DNA of 64,000 nucleotides, from the NCBI GenBank assembly GCA_045590195.1, contig JAZNQN010000021.1:1-64000 (forward strand). The letters run 5' to 3'. This DNA comes from JAZNQN01 sp045590195 (GTDB taxonomy: Bacteria > Bacillota > Clostridia > UMGS1883 > UMGS1540). Shown in pieces: positions 1 to 8,160 of the stretch. The notes beneath the pieces were generated by a model, which saw only the letters and a program-made list of their open reading frames with translations, searched no databases and was not told where the DNA came from. The translations under genes were made by a program, and so were the position numbers. Position 1 is the stretch's first letter. Each line of letters starts with the position of its first letter.

Positions 1-2244
1 GAGGGCATTCATCTTTTCCTCATCCTCGGGGAAGTTGAGACACTCACAAGCTGTAGGATACTCGGAAACCATAATAGAGTCACCCTCGTGAGGAAGGGTC
101 TGCCAGATCTCCTCTGTGATAAAGGGCATAAAGGGATGAAGTAACTTAAGTGCATTTACAAGAATGTATGCAAGTACCTTTTGAGCCACTTTGTCTGCAC
201 CGGACGCTTCGTAGAGTCTGGGTTTTACAAGCTCAATGTACCAGTCGCAGTATACATCCCAGATAAAGTCATAAAGTTTTGAAACCGCAACACCAATTTC
301 AAATTTTTCAAGGTTTTCAGTAACCTCTAAAACAAGCTGATTGTATTTCGACAAAATCCACTTATCTTCAAGTTGAGGATTTTTAGGAAGCGCAACTGTA
401 TCTTTACTGAGATTCATCATAACAAATCTTGCTGCATTCCAAAGCTTGTTAGCAAAGTTACGGCTTGCTTCAACACCGGGCGCACCAACAATTTTGTTAA
501 CCTCAGGATTTGGGTTTTTGCCTTTTTCAACCGGTGGCTCGTAAGTTACAGGGAAACGCATATCGTTACCCGGTGCAACACCGGTAACAAGAGTAAATCT
601 GAGTGCATCAGCACCATACATATCTATAATCTGCAAAGGATCTACGCCGTTCCCCTTTGATTTTGACATTTTTTCGCCGTTTCCATCACGAACAAGGCCG
701 TGAATAAATACATGCTTAAACGGAGTTTTGCCTGTATGCTCACAAGCAGAGAAAATCATTCTTGAAACCCAGAAGAAAATTATATCATATCCTGTAACCA
801 AAGTGCTTGTAGGATAGAAACGCTCTAAATCCTCTGTGTTTTCAGGCCAGCCAAGAGTTGAGAATGGCCAAAGGGCAGAAGAAAACCATGTATCAAGTAC
901 ATCCTCTTCCTGTCTTACGGGCTTGCCGCATTTTGGACAAACTGTGATATCTTCTTTAGAAACTGTCATTTCACCGCAATCGTCACAATAAAATGCCGGT
1001 ATTCTGTGTCCCCACCATAATTGACGGGAAATACACCAGTCATAAACGTTTTCCATCCAGTTCATATATGTTTTGGAGAAACGGTCGGGAACAAATTCTG
1101 TAGCTTTGCTTTTTACAGCTTCAATAGCAGCCTCAGCTAAAGGTTTCATATTAACAAACCACTGGCTTGAAACAATAGGCTCAATTGTAGTTCCGCAACG
1201 GTAACACTGACCTACATTGTGAGAGTGGTCTTCAGTTTTAATAAGAAGTCCCATTTCGTCAAGGTCTTTTATCATTGCCTTACGGCATTCGTAGCGGTCC
1301 ATTCCCTCATATTTTCCTGCATATGAGTTCATTGTAGCATCGTCATTCATAACCTTAATAATTTCAAGGTCATGGCGTTTTCCAACTTCAAAGTCGTTAG
1401 GGTCATGAGCAGGTGTAATTTTTACGCAGCCTGTTCCAAATTCTTTATCAACATATTCATCGGCAATAACAGGAATTTCTCTGTCTGTAAGTGGCAAGAG
1501 AAGTGTTTTACCAAGAATATCTTTGTAACGCTCATCTTCAGGATTTACCGCAACAGCAGTATCGCCAAAAAGGGTTTCAGGTCTTGTTGTAGCAATTACA
1601 ACAAAATCTTCTGTGCCCTTAATCTGATATTTAATATGCCAGAAATGGCCTGCCTGCTCTGCGTGTTCAACCTCTTCGTTTGAAAGAGCTGTAATACAGT
1701 TAGGGCACCAGTTGATAATTCTTGGTCCTCTGTAAATTAAGCCTTTTTCATAAAGGTTAACAAAAACTTCTCTAACCGCTTTTGAGCAGCCTTCGTCCAT
1801 AGTAAAGCGTTCGCGGCTCCAGTCGCAGGAAGTACCAAGCTTTTTAAGCTGACTTATAATTCTGCTTCCGTATTTATTCTTCCAGTCCCAAACTCTTTCT
1901 AAAAACTTTTCTCTTCCAAGGTCATAACGGGTTAAGCCCTCTTCTTTTCGGTGCGCCTCCTCAACCTTAATCTGTGTTGCAATACCCGCGTGGTCAGTAC
2001 CGGGAACCCACAAAGCCTCAAAGCCCTGCATTCTCTTAAAACGAATAAGAATATCCTGCAAGGTTTCGTCAAATGCGTGGCCCATATGAAGCTGACCTGT
2101 TACATTTGGTGGCGGAATAACTATAGAATATGGGGGTTTTTTGCTTTTTGCATCAGCCTTAAAATATTCCCCTTCAATCCATTTATTATAAAGCCTGTCC
2201 TCAACTTTTTGAGGATCGTAAGTTTTTTCAATAATTTTACTCAA
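1..2244 (-). CDS. valS: Valine--tRNA ligase, C-terminal part cut by window edge
   Basis: Charges tRNA-Val with valine in the cytoplasm. The reading frame is open from 2244 down to the window edge, giving about 748 residues of a protein that is usually near 880, so the C-terminal part is missing. Class I signatures are visible: HMGH at residues 53-56 (inside VTGQLHMGHAFDE) and KMSKS at about 525-529. A CxxC...CxxC zinc ribbon and the DTWFSSALWP region lie between them. Two in-frame starts exist, ATG at 2274 and TTG at 2244. I chose the TTG because GGAAGGTG at 2252-2259 sits seven bases upstream. A TTGACA-17-TATTAT promoter lies just upstream. I see no T-box leader, which many Bacillota valS genes carry. 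Confidence 0.96.
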   Translation of the reverse strand, partial: MSKIIEKTYDPQKVEDRLYNKWIEGEYFKADAKSKKPPYSIVIPPPNVTGQLHMGHAFDETLQDILIRFKRMQGFEALWVPGTDHAGIATQIKVEEAHRKEEGLTRYDLGREKFLERVWDWKNKYGSRIISQLKKLGTSCDWSRERFTMDEGCSKAVREVFVNLYEKGLIYRGPRIINWCPNCITALSNEEVEHAEQAGHFWHIKYQIKGTEDFVVIATTRPETLFGDTAVAVNPEDERYKDILGKTLLLPLTDREIPVIADEYVDKEFGTGCVKITPAHDPNDFEVGKRHDLEIIKVMNDDATMNSYAGKYEGMDRYECRKAMIKDLDEMGLLIKTEDHSHNVGQCYRCGTTIEPIVSSQWFVNMKPLAEAAIEAVKSKATEFVPDRFSKTYMNWMENVYDWCISRQLWWGHRIPAFYCDDCGEMTVSKEDITVCPKCGKPVRQEEDVLDTWFSSALWPFSTLGWPENTEDLERFYPTSTLVTGYDIIFFWVSRMIFSACEHTGKTPFKHVFIHGLVRDGNGEKMSKSKGNGVDPLQIIDMYGADALRFTLVTGVAPGNDMRFPVTYEPPVEKGKNPNPEVNKIVGAPGVEASRNFANKLWNAARFVMMNLSKDTVALPKNPQLEDKWILSKYNQLVLEVTENLEKFEIGVAVSKLYDFIWDVYCDWYIELVKPRLYEASGADKVAQKVLAYILVNALKLLHPFMPFITEEIWQTLPHEGDSIMVSEYPTACECLNFPEDEEKMNAL

Positions 2245-2292
2245 ATCAAAACACCTTCCACTTAGTTTAGTCATAAGTATACTATCTTAAAT

Positions 2293-2321
2293 ATAATATC
2301 ATAAAAAACCGCTTGTGTCAA
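2293..2321 (-). promoter_or_regulatory. valS promoter
   Basis: On the minus strand, TTGACA (2316-2321) and TATTAT (2293-2298) are separated by 17 bases. The expected start near 2286 leaves a leader of about 40 bases, too short for a T-box. Confidence 0.75.
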
Positions 2322-2385
2322 TTATTAAAGAAATTTCCTATAACTTTATTTTCTGTGGAATAATTTTTTTGTTGAGATTACGCAT

Positions 2386-2418
2386 AAAAAATGACCCCAA
2401 CTCGCAAAAGTTGAGGTC
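2386..2418 (-). terminator. Intrinsic terminator of the 240-residue membrane protein gene
   Basis: On the minus strand the stem GACCTCAA/TTGGGGTC (2393-2418, one G-T pair) is followed by a run of T, a few bases after the stop codon of the upstream gene. Confidence 0.8.
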
Positions 2419-2430
2419 TTTATAATTATA

Positions 2431-3153
2431 TCAATCTATTTCTACTGTCTTTTTTACAACACTGCCTTTGTTGAACAATTTAAAATCTTCAACAAGATAG
2501 GTTCCTTTGTTGTTATGGTCAAATATAATATATTTCACATTTTCTTCACTATCAAAATAGGTAATCACTATATAGTGCTTTTTTAATTTAATATCCTTTG
2601 CTGTAGTTCTACCACCTATAGCCGCACCTACCACACCAAAAGCCATTGCACCAGCCAAAGCACCGCCAGCACTTGATACGGCTTGTGTATGTTTGGTTAT
2701 GTTTTTTTCAATAGTAATTGAACTTATTTTTTCTTTTTTTAGTTCAAAAGTGGTTCCTTGCCCGTCAATGATGATTTTATCAGAAGTAGAAACAACTTTA
2801 CATACTGCCCCTTGCATAAGTGGTAATCCCGAAACAAATGTAAGTTTATATTTAATTTTTCTATACATTTTTTCTTTATTTTTTAATGCTGTTTCTCTAT
2901 TTTGTAAAACTTTTTCTTTATAAGTTAACTTTTTTTGAGGTGCAACATTATCTTGTGTTTCATTTTTTGTTTCTGGAACATATTTTTTCCGTGTCTTTAT
3001 TATATTTATTATGCTTATAGCAAATAAGCCCAAACCTATAAATATCATTAAAATTGATTTTTCCGCAATTCCACCGCCTAATAATATAGCACCTATTATC
3101 ATTGAAAATGCAGATAAAATTGCACAACCTAAAATGCTTAACCCTTTTTTCAT
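2431..3153 (-). CDS. Small membrane protein of unknown function
   Basis: I do not recognise this 240-residue protein. Two hydrophobic segments near the N-terminus (about residues 5-27 and 32-50) look like a membrane hairpin or a signal anchor plus one helix. They are followed by a charged, Lys/Glu-rich, probably coiled stretch (about 55-105). The C-terminal half contains a short beta-rich segment and a glycine/alanine-rich stretch near 160-183, ending GGRTTAKD, that resembles glycine-zipper segments. The C-terminal domain could be a cytoplasmic PH-like or lipid-contact domain, but this is a guess. The gene stands alone, with its own promoter (TTGACT-17-TAAAAT) and terminator, so it is probably a monocistronic housekeeping or accessory gene. 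Confidence 0.7.
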   Translation of the reverse strand: MKKGLSILGCAILSAFSMIIGAILLGGGIAEKSILMIFIGLGLFAISIINIIKTRKKYVPETKNETQDNVAPQKKLTYKEKVLQNRETALKNKEKMYRKIKYKLTFVSGLPLMQGAVCKVVSTSDKIIIDGQGTTFELKKEKISSITIEKNITKHTQAVSSAGGALAGAMAFGVVGAAIGGRTTAKDIKLKKHYIVITYFDSEENVKYIIFDHNNKGTYLVEDFKLFNKGSVVKKTVEID

Positions 3154-3205
3154 TCTAAACTCCCTAAAACATTTAACTGCATAACTTTTATAATATTATA
3201 AGTAT

Positions 3206-3234
3206 ATTTTACCATATTTTACACACGAAGTCAA
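3206..3234 (-). promoter_or_regulatory. Promoter of the small membrane protein gene
   Basis: TTGACT (3229-3234) and TAAAAT (3206-3211) on the minus strand are spaced by 17 bases, about 50 bases upstream of the start codon. Confidence 0.7.
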
Positions 3235-3338
3235 CAATTTTGCCAATTTTCGGCATAGTGCCCTGTTGTGGTTATCTCCTTCTTGTGGATATCCCCGAGG
3301 AAGTGAAATCTTCCGCTTTTTCCGACACAAAAAGCTTA

Positions 3339-3368
3339 TAAAAAAGACTCCCTTGTGTAAAGAGAGCC
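3339..3368 (-). terminator. Terminator of rho, built from a dispersed repeat
   Basis: On the minus strand GGCTCTC (3362-3368) pairs with GGGAGTC (3346-3352) around a TTTACACAA-type loop, and TTTTTT follows. The stem and loop match the dispersed repeat at 10731-10785 (GGCTCCC TTGTGTAAA GGGAGC), so a repeat copy appears to provide the 3' end of the rho transcript. Confidence 0.65.
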
Positions 3369-3455
3369 TTTTTCTCGTAGATTATATTATCAATTCTAAT
3401 TTTTTAGTCAAAATAATTATATCTCAATCTTATTTTTTAAATACAGAAAACTGAG

Positions 3456-4790
3456 TTATAGAATAGATTTTCCTATGAGATTTATAAAATCATCATTGTT
3501 TTTTGTTGCCACAAGTTTATTAATAATTGTTTCGGTAACATCGGCAATATTTTGCGATGAAAAGGCTTTTCTTATATTCCACATTGCCTCAAGCTCTTCG
3601 GGGTTTAAAAGCAAATCTTCTTTTCTTGTTCCCGATTTATAAATATCAACTGCAGGGAAAATTCGCTTTTCGCTCATTTTTCTGTCAAGATGAATTTCCA
3701 TATTGCCTGTGCCCTTAAATTCTTCAAAAATCATATCGTCCATTCGTGAGCCTGTTTCAATTAAGGCAGTTGCTAAAACTGTTAAAGAACCGCCGTTTTC
3801 AATATTTCGTGCTGCGCCGAAAAAGCGCTTTGGTTTATGAAGTGCTCCGGGGTCAAGTCCGCCTGAAAGCGTTCTTCCCGTTGGCGGAATTACAAGGTTA
3901 TAAGCCCTTGCAAGCCTCGTAATGGAATCGAGTAAAATTACAACATCCCTTCCGTGTTCAACAAGGCGCTGTGCCCTCTCAAGTACAATTTCTGCAACTT
4001 TAATGTGGTGTTCCGGTGGCTCGTCGAAGGTTGAATAAATAACCTCTCCATCAATTGAGCGCTGCATATCAGTTACCTCTTCAGGGCGCTCGTCAATAAG
4101 CAGCACAATCAGCTTTATGTTTTTATCAGAAGCTGTAATGCTTTTTGCAATATTTTTAAGTACAGTTGTTTTACCTGCCTTTGGCGGCGCAACAATAAGC
4201 CCTCTCTGGCCGTAGCCTATTGGGGCAATAAGGTCAATAAGTCTTGTAGAAAAATCCATTCTGCCTGATGCTAGCTTAATTCTCCTGTCAGGATAAATAG
4301 GCGTTAAAGTATCAAAAGGTTTTCGATTTATCGCCTTATCAAGCGAGTCGCCATTTACTGTGTCAACATAAATAAGGGCAGGAAAGCGCTCATCTTTTTT
4401 AAAGCGTGCCTTTCCCCAAACCTCGTCGCCGGTTTTTAAATTAAATCTTCTAATCTGAGTTGGTGATACGTAAATATCTTCGGCAGTACTTAAATAATTA
4501 TCGCCACGCAAAAAGCCAAACCCGTCAGAAAGAACTTCGAGTATGCCTGAAACCTGGCTAACGCCTTCTTTGCGAGGCGGCCCAATTTCGGGCATTTCCT
4601 TCTCCTGTTGCGACTCTTCCATTTTTGGCAAAAGCTTTTGTTTTTCCTCTTCTTCAAGGCGTTTTTTCTCGTCGTTTATTCTTTTAATTTCATCGGCAAG
4701 TTCGCTTTTTTTCATTTTGTACGCACTTTTAATATCAAGCTCCTTTGCAATTTCACGAAGCTCAATAAGCGACATTTCGTTATAATTCAT
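3456..4790 (-). CDS. rho: Transcription termination factor Rho
   Basis: Hexameric RNA-dependent ATPase/helicase that ends transcription at C-rich, unstructured RNA. At 444 residues it has the usual length. Order of parts: a Rho-N helical domain (about 3-40); a short charged Glu/Lys linker (40-75); the cold-shock-like RNA-binding domain with the RNP1-type motif DGFGFLR at 89-95; and the ATPase domain with Walker A APPKAGKT at 201-208 and Walker B VVILLDSITRLARAYN near 280-295. The R-loop/Q-loop segment and the GTGNMEI region are present. GGAGTG lies upstream of the ATG. The gene ends in an intrinsic terminator made from a dispersed repeat. Confidence 0.97.
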   Translation of the reverse strand: MNYNEMSLIELREIAKELDIKSAYKMKKSELADEIKRINDEKKRLEEEEKQKLLPKMEESQQEKEMPEIGPPRKEGVSQVSGILEVLSDGFGFLRGDNYLSTAEDIYVSPTQIRRFNLKTGDEVWGKARFKKDERFPALIYVDTVNGDSLDKAINRKPFDTLTPIYPDRRIKLASGRMDFSTRLIDLIAPIGYGQRGLIVAPPKAGKTTVLKNIAKSITASDKNIKLIVLLIDERPEEVTDMQRSIDGEVIYSTFDEPPEHHIKVAEIVLERAQRLVEHGRDVVILLDSITRLARAYNLVIPPTGRTLSGGLDPGALHKPKRFFGAARNIENGGSLTVLATALIETGSRMDDMIFEEFKGTGNMEIHLDRKMSEKRIFPAVDIYKSGTRKEDLLLNPEELEAMWNIRKAFSSQNIADVTETIINKLVATKNNDDFINLIGKSIL

Positions 4791-4855
4791 TTAATCACTC
4801 CATATAAGAAAAATAAGATTTAAAAATCGGAAAATATCATTTGTAGAAAATATTG

Positions 4856-4876
4856 GGCGACTTATAAAAAGTCGCC
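4856..4876 (-). terminator. Hairpin overlapping the SGNH hydrolase stop codon
   Basis: GGCGACTT and AAGTCGCC form an 8-bp stem around a short loop that contains the stop codon. The following T-run is poor (CAATATTTTC), so termination may be incomplete and rho may be partly read from upstream. Confidence 0.5.
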
Positions 4877-5506
4877 ATCGAAATCAATTGAGCGCAAGAT
4901 TTCTCTTGCAATAAGATGGGAAGCCACAGGGCCGGGATGAACACGGTCCCAAGCTAAAAACGAAGAATGTTTATATTTAAGATATTCATCAAAAGCGGCT
5001 TGCAAATCAACGAATTTAAGACTATATTTTTCGGCTAATTTTCGAACCACTTCGCCGTAGCGGTCCATTTCAGCGCGAACTGCATCAGCTTTATTAGGTT
5101 CCATATAATATGGCGAAATAAGGGTTAAAGATTTAAGTTTATCTTTTGAAGAAGTTATTAAATCTTCATAAACCTTTTCAAAAGTTTCAATATCGTGCCA
5201 CTTTCTCTCCGGCGCGCCATACAGATGCCACACGTCGTTGATGCCAATACATATAAAAAGATGGTCAGGCTCAAGTTCCATTATTTCGTTCCATCTGTCT
5301 TTTAAATTAAGAATATTATTTCCGCTTACACCCATATTGCAAACCCTGAAAGATTTATCGGGATAAGCTACTGACAAAATGGCATCGAAAGCGCTGACAT
5401 ATCCTGTTCCAAGCCCGCCAAAGCGTTGACCCTGAAAACCTTGCCTGCCGGCATCAGTAACAGAATCGCCGGCGAAAACAATGGTATCTTTATTTTCAAA
5501 AAGCAT
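4862..5506 (-). CDS. SGNH/GDSL-family hydrolase
   Basis: A 214-residue cytoplasmic esterase-type protein without a signal peptide. It has the four SGNH blocks: FAGDSVTDAG with the nucleophile Ser15; the glycine block around VSGNNIL; GINDVW with the oxyanion asparagine; and DRVHPG with the catalytic Asp and His near the C-terminus. Many relatives act on acetylated sugars or phospholipids, but the substrate cannot be read here. It has a near-perfect TTGACA-17-TATAAT promoter and its own hairpin at the stop codon, so it is probably transcribed alone, with possible read-through into rho. Confidence 0.88.
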   Translation of the reverse strand: MLFENKDTIVFAGDSVTDAGRQGFQGQRFGGLGTGYVSAFDAILSVAYPDKSFRVCNMGVSGNNILNLKDRWNEIMELEPDHLFICIGINDVWHLYGAPERKWHDIETFEKVYEDLITSSKDKLKSLTLISPYYMEPNKADAVRAEMDRYGEVVRKLAEKYSLKFVDLQAAFDEYLKYKHSSFLAWDRVHPGPVASHLIAREILRSIDFDGDFL

Positions 5507-5534
5507 AATATCACCTCTCTGTTAATATAGCTAG

Positions 5535-5563
5535 ATTATATCAAAGCAAGCAGTATGTGTCAA
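5535..5563 (-). promoter_or_regulatory. Consensus promoter of the SGNH hydrolase gene
   Basis: TTGACA (5558-5563) and TATAAT (5535-5540) on the minus strand match the sigma-A consensus exactly, with 17-base spacing. Confidence 0.85.
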
Positions 5564-5620
5564 GGAGAAAAAGCAATTTAAAAATAAAACAGACATAATT
5601 TGGGGGCTCTTGAAAAAAAC

Positions 5621-5682
5621 AACCTCTCAGCCTTTTAAAAGCAAGTCAGCTCCTCTTATACAGTGGAGCCAAAAGCATATTT
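5621..5682. repeat. Degenerate copy of the GGCTCC dispersed repeat
   Basis: ACCTCTCAG, a small palindrome and then GTCAGCTCC...GGAGCC with an 11-base loop have the same layout as the better copy at 10731-10785 (CTCAG, hairpin, AGCTCCC...GGGAGCC). It lies in the spacer between a promoter and the terminator at 5741-5767. Confidence 0.5.
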
Positions 5683-5740
5683 TACTACATAGTCAAATTT
5701 AAAAGCAACTTAACACTGCTACACAAAACTTTGCAAACGC

Positions 5741-5767
5741 AAAAAGAGCGAAGCTTTCGCTTCGCCC
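5741..5767 (-). terminator. Terminator of the cohesin-like protein gene
   Basis: On the minus strand GGGCGAAGC-GAAA-GCTTCGCTC (5746-5767) is followed by TTTTT. This is a strong intrinsic terminator just after the stop codon. Confidence 0.9.
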
Positions 5768-5788
5768 TTTTAATTTCCGAAAGGATTA

Positions 5789-8116
5789 TTATTTTGCTGT
5801 GATAGAAACAGTTCTTACTGAATTATGCCATTCAACGTTCATGTTGATAGCTTCAGCCATGTCTCTAAGACCGAGGAATGTTCTGTCGCTTGTGATAAAT
5901 GGAGCGATGTTAAGTTCAACTTCCTGACCATCAATTTTAGCAATTTTGCTATCAATTGAAAGTTCAACAATTCTGCCTTCGAAACGGAGAACAACTGAAC
6001 GTGTAGCTTCGATCCATTCAACTTTTGCACCGAGGAGTTCGCAGATAGCTCTTACAGGAAGAACTGTACGATCTTCAACGATGTATGGAGCAACGTCAGC
6101 TTCGTAAGCTTCGCCATAAGCGTTGATTGTTTTATCATCAATTACGAGTGAAATACAATCTTTAGCTGCTGGAACAGGAGCTTCAACAGGAGTTGTAGGC
6201 TCTGGTGTTGTTGTAGGTTCAGTAGTTGGTTCTGTTGAAGGAGCAGGTGTAGTTGTTGGAGCAGATGAACCGCCGCCACCAAGCATAGGACCTGTGATTC
6301 CGCCGCCACCTGTTGAAGCTTTTGGTTTGTCACCAAGTGTAAGGTCGGCTGAATCAGCGCCAACGAGCTGTGCTACATATGTGTAACCTTCTGGGTTACC
6401 AGGTGTAACTTTTACATAAAGGGCTGTATCTACCAAGCTTGCATCTGTAACTGTAACTTTGTTACCATTTACTGTGTAAGCAGCACCATCTACAGCGCTA
6501 TCGTCTGCAGCTTTGTAAAGAGCGATTGTGCAGTTAGGAGCAAATCCGTTGATATCAACATATTTGTAGTTAACTGTGAATTCTTTTTCAAGGTAGATAG
6601 CACCACCAAGAACAACAACTTCAGAAACTACAGGAGCTGTGTTAAGGTCAGGTTCAACTGTGAATGAGAGAACTTCAACCGCACCAGCTAAGAGTTCGTC
6701 TTCTTCGTAACCGAGGATTTCGTTAGGTGTGTTATCGTTTGACCAAGGAGCGAAGTAAACATCAACTGTTTCGCCGATCCATTTTTTGTCAATAACAAGG
6801 CTTGTGCCTTCAGCAATTTTTTCTTCGCCGATGTACCATTCAACAATAACGCCACCATCGAGGTCTTCAGGTGTGTTTGCAGCGTCAGCTACGTCTGTGA
6901 ATGTGTAAGAAGCTTCAACTGTTGCACCAACAATAGCTTTATCGGCAGCAACGTTTGAAAGAGCCATATTTGAAACTACAGGAGGCATGTTACCTGCAAC
7001 GATTGCATTTGTGAATGTAATTGTTGCTGTATCTGTAAGTTCGTTACGGTCATTTGTAACTGTAACGTCACATGTGAGCATTTCGTCACCATCAACATAG
7101 TCTTCTGTAGCGATTGTGTAAGAAGCAGCTGTGCCAACTTCTACGCCATCAACTTTCCAGCTGTATGTGATTGTGTTTGTGCCACCAACTTTAGCATCAA
7201 TTGTAGCTGATGCATTAGCAGCGATTGCTGTACCAACTGCAACTGTGTCGTCTCTTGTTTCAGCAACTGTAAGAACAGGAGCGATGTCAGGAACGTCTAC
7301 AGCAGCTGTAGCAGCAGATGTAACTTCTTTTGTGTTTGTAGCATCATCATCAGAAGCAACTGTAGCTGTAACTTTAACAGAAATAGCTTTTTCAAAGTCA
7401 TCAGCTTTTACTTCATATGTTTCGCCTGTAGCACCAGCAATAGCAGCGCCATTAGCGAGCCACTGGTATGCATATTCAGGTGTGAGACCCCAGTTATCCT
7501 GGAAGTTTGAAACTGTAGCTGTGAGTGTATCACCGCTTACAGGAGCGTTGTTGTTGATAGCTACTTCAAATGTAGGAGCTGTGTGAGGTGGTACGATTTC
7601 AACAACTGCATCTGTAAATGACTGACTAGTTTCAGGAATTTCCATAAAGTCATCAGCAGTAGTTGACTGATACAAATAAGCAAGATCAAGGTTTGCAGTT
7701 GCAGAATCACCATTAATTTCGCTTGCAACTGTAAAGTTGAATGTAAATATTACACCATCAAATGTGCCAAACTGGTCGAATGCTGTAACATTCAAAGTGC
7801 CAGCTGCTGCATCATTAACAACATTAAATGAGTTCATAGGTCTTGTTGAAAGTTCTGCAGTATTTTCAAAATCAACATATGTGAGTAAATCTTTATCATA
7901 TGTTATGATACAGCCAAATGCTGTAATATCTTCGTTAGAAGTTACCTTCCAAGGTACTGCAATTGAAGAACCAGTTTTTGCTGAAATTGTATTGTCAACA
8001 GCATCAATTGAGTAAGCAACTGTAGCACTAGCACTATCAGCGAAAGAAACAGTTGAAACCATTGTCAAAGCAACCATTACAGCAAGTAAAAGTGAAATAA
8101 GTTTTTTTGCTTTCAT
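5789..8116 (-). CDS. Secreted protein with N-terminal cohesin-like domain and C-terminal CuAO-N-like domains
   Basis: This 775-residue exported protein starts with a classical signal peptide (residues 1-26). Residues about 30-170 look like a cohesin or related carbohydrate-machinery beta-sandwich, for example TGSSIAVPWKV, ITYDKDLL, GTLNVTAF and a FTFNFTV strand. Then come four or five Ig-like/PKD-like repeats (about 180-590), a Gly/Ser/Thr/Pro linker (about 600-645), and a C-terminal region (about 650-775) with two copper-amine-oxidase-N-type repeats, PYIVEDRTVLPVRAI and PFITSDRTFLGLRDMAEA. The latter module is common on Clostridia surface proteins. The next upstream gene (45 bases away, same strand) encodes a dockerin-like C-terminus, so the pair may bind each other. 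The cohesin call is by eye and moderate. No catalytic domain is visible, so a scaffold or adhesion role is inferred. Confidence 0.75.
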   Translation of the reverse strand: MKAKKLISLLLAVMVALTMVSTVSFADSASATVAYSIDAVDNTISAKTGSSIAVPWKVTSNEDITAFGCIITYDKDLLTYVDFENTAELSTRPMNSFNVVNDAAAGTLNVTAFDQFGTFDGVIFTFNFTVASEINGDSATANLDLAYLYQSTTADDFMEIPETSQSFTDAVVEIVPPHTAPTFEVAINNNAPVSGDTLTATVSNFQDNWGLTPEYAYQWLANGAAIAGATGETYEVKADDFEKAISVKVTATVASDDDATNTKEVTSAATAAVDVPDIAPVLTVAETRDDTVAVGTAIAANASATIDAKVGGTNTITYSWKVDGVEVGTAASYTIATEDYVDGDEMLTCDVTVTNDRNELTDTATITFTNAIVAGNMPPVVSNMALSNVAADKAIVGATVEASYTFTDVADAANTPEDLDGGVIVEWYIGEEKIAEGTSLVIDKKWIGETVDVYFAPWSNDNTPNEILGYEEDELLAGAVEVLSFTVEPDLNTAPVVSEVVVLGGAIYLEKEFTVNYKYVDINGFAPNCTIALYKAADDSAVDGAAYTVNGNKVTVTDASLVDTALYVKVTPGNPEGYTYVAQLVGADSADLTLGDKPKASTGGGGITGPMLGGGGSSAPTTTPAPSTEPTTEPTTTPEPTTPVEAPVPAAKDCISLVIDDKTINAYGEAYEADVAPYIVEDRTVLPVRAICELLGAKVEWIEATRSVVLRFEGRIVELSIDSKIAKIDGQEVELNIAPFITSDRTFLGLRDMAEAINMNVEWHNSVRTVSITAK

Positions 8117-8160
8117 GTTTTTTCTCCTTTAAATTTTTATTTATCTTAAAACCAATAGTC

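Larger units (their letters stand above)
3154..3455. other. Gene-free spacer with promoter and degenerate repeat
   Basis: This 302-base gap separates rho from the small membrane protein gene. It holds the latter's promoter, then from about 3241 a stretch with several short imperfect inverted repeats (for example around GTGGTTATCTCC...GGATATCCCC), then the hairpin at 3346-3368. A 62-codon plus-strand open frame across it has no ribosome binding site and I do not count it as a gene. Confidence 0.6.

Noticed and set aside
2245..2430. T-box leader for valS
   Set aside because: The promoter leaves only about 40 bases of leader and the GGTGG-type anti-terminator motif is missing.
3266..3454. 62-codon plus-strand open frame in the rho downstream spacer
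   Set aside because: No ribosome binding site, no known motif, and it runs across the degenerate repeat and the rho terminator.
6123..6386. Plus-strand Val/Gly/Pro-rich open frame inside the cohesin-like gene
   Set aside because: It is the antisense of the Thr/Pro/Gly linker of the real gene and its low-complexity composition follows from that.
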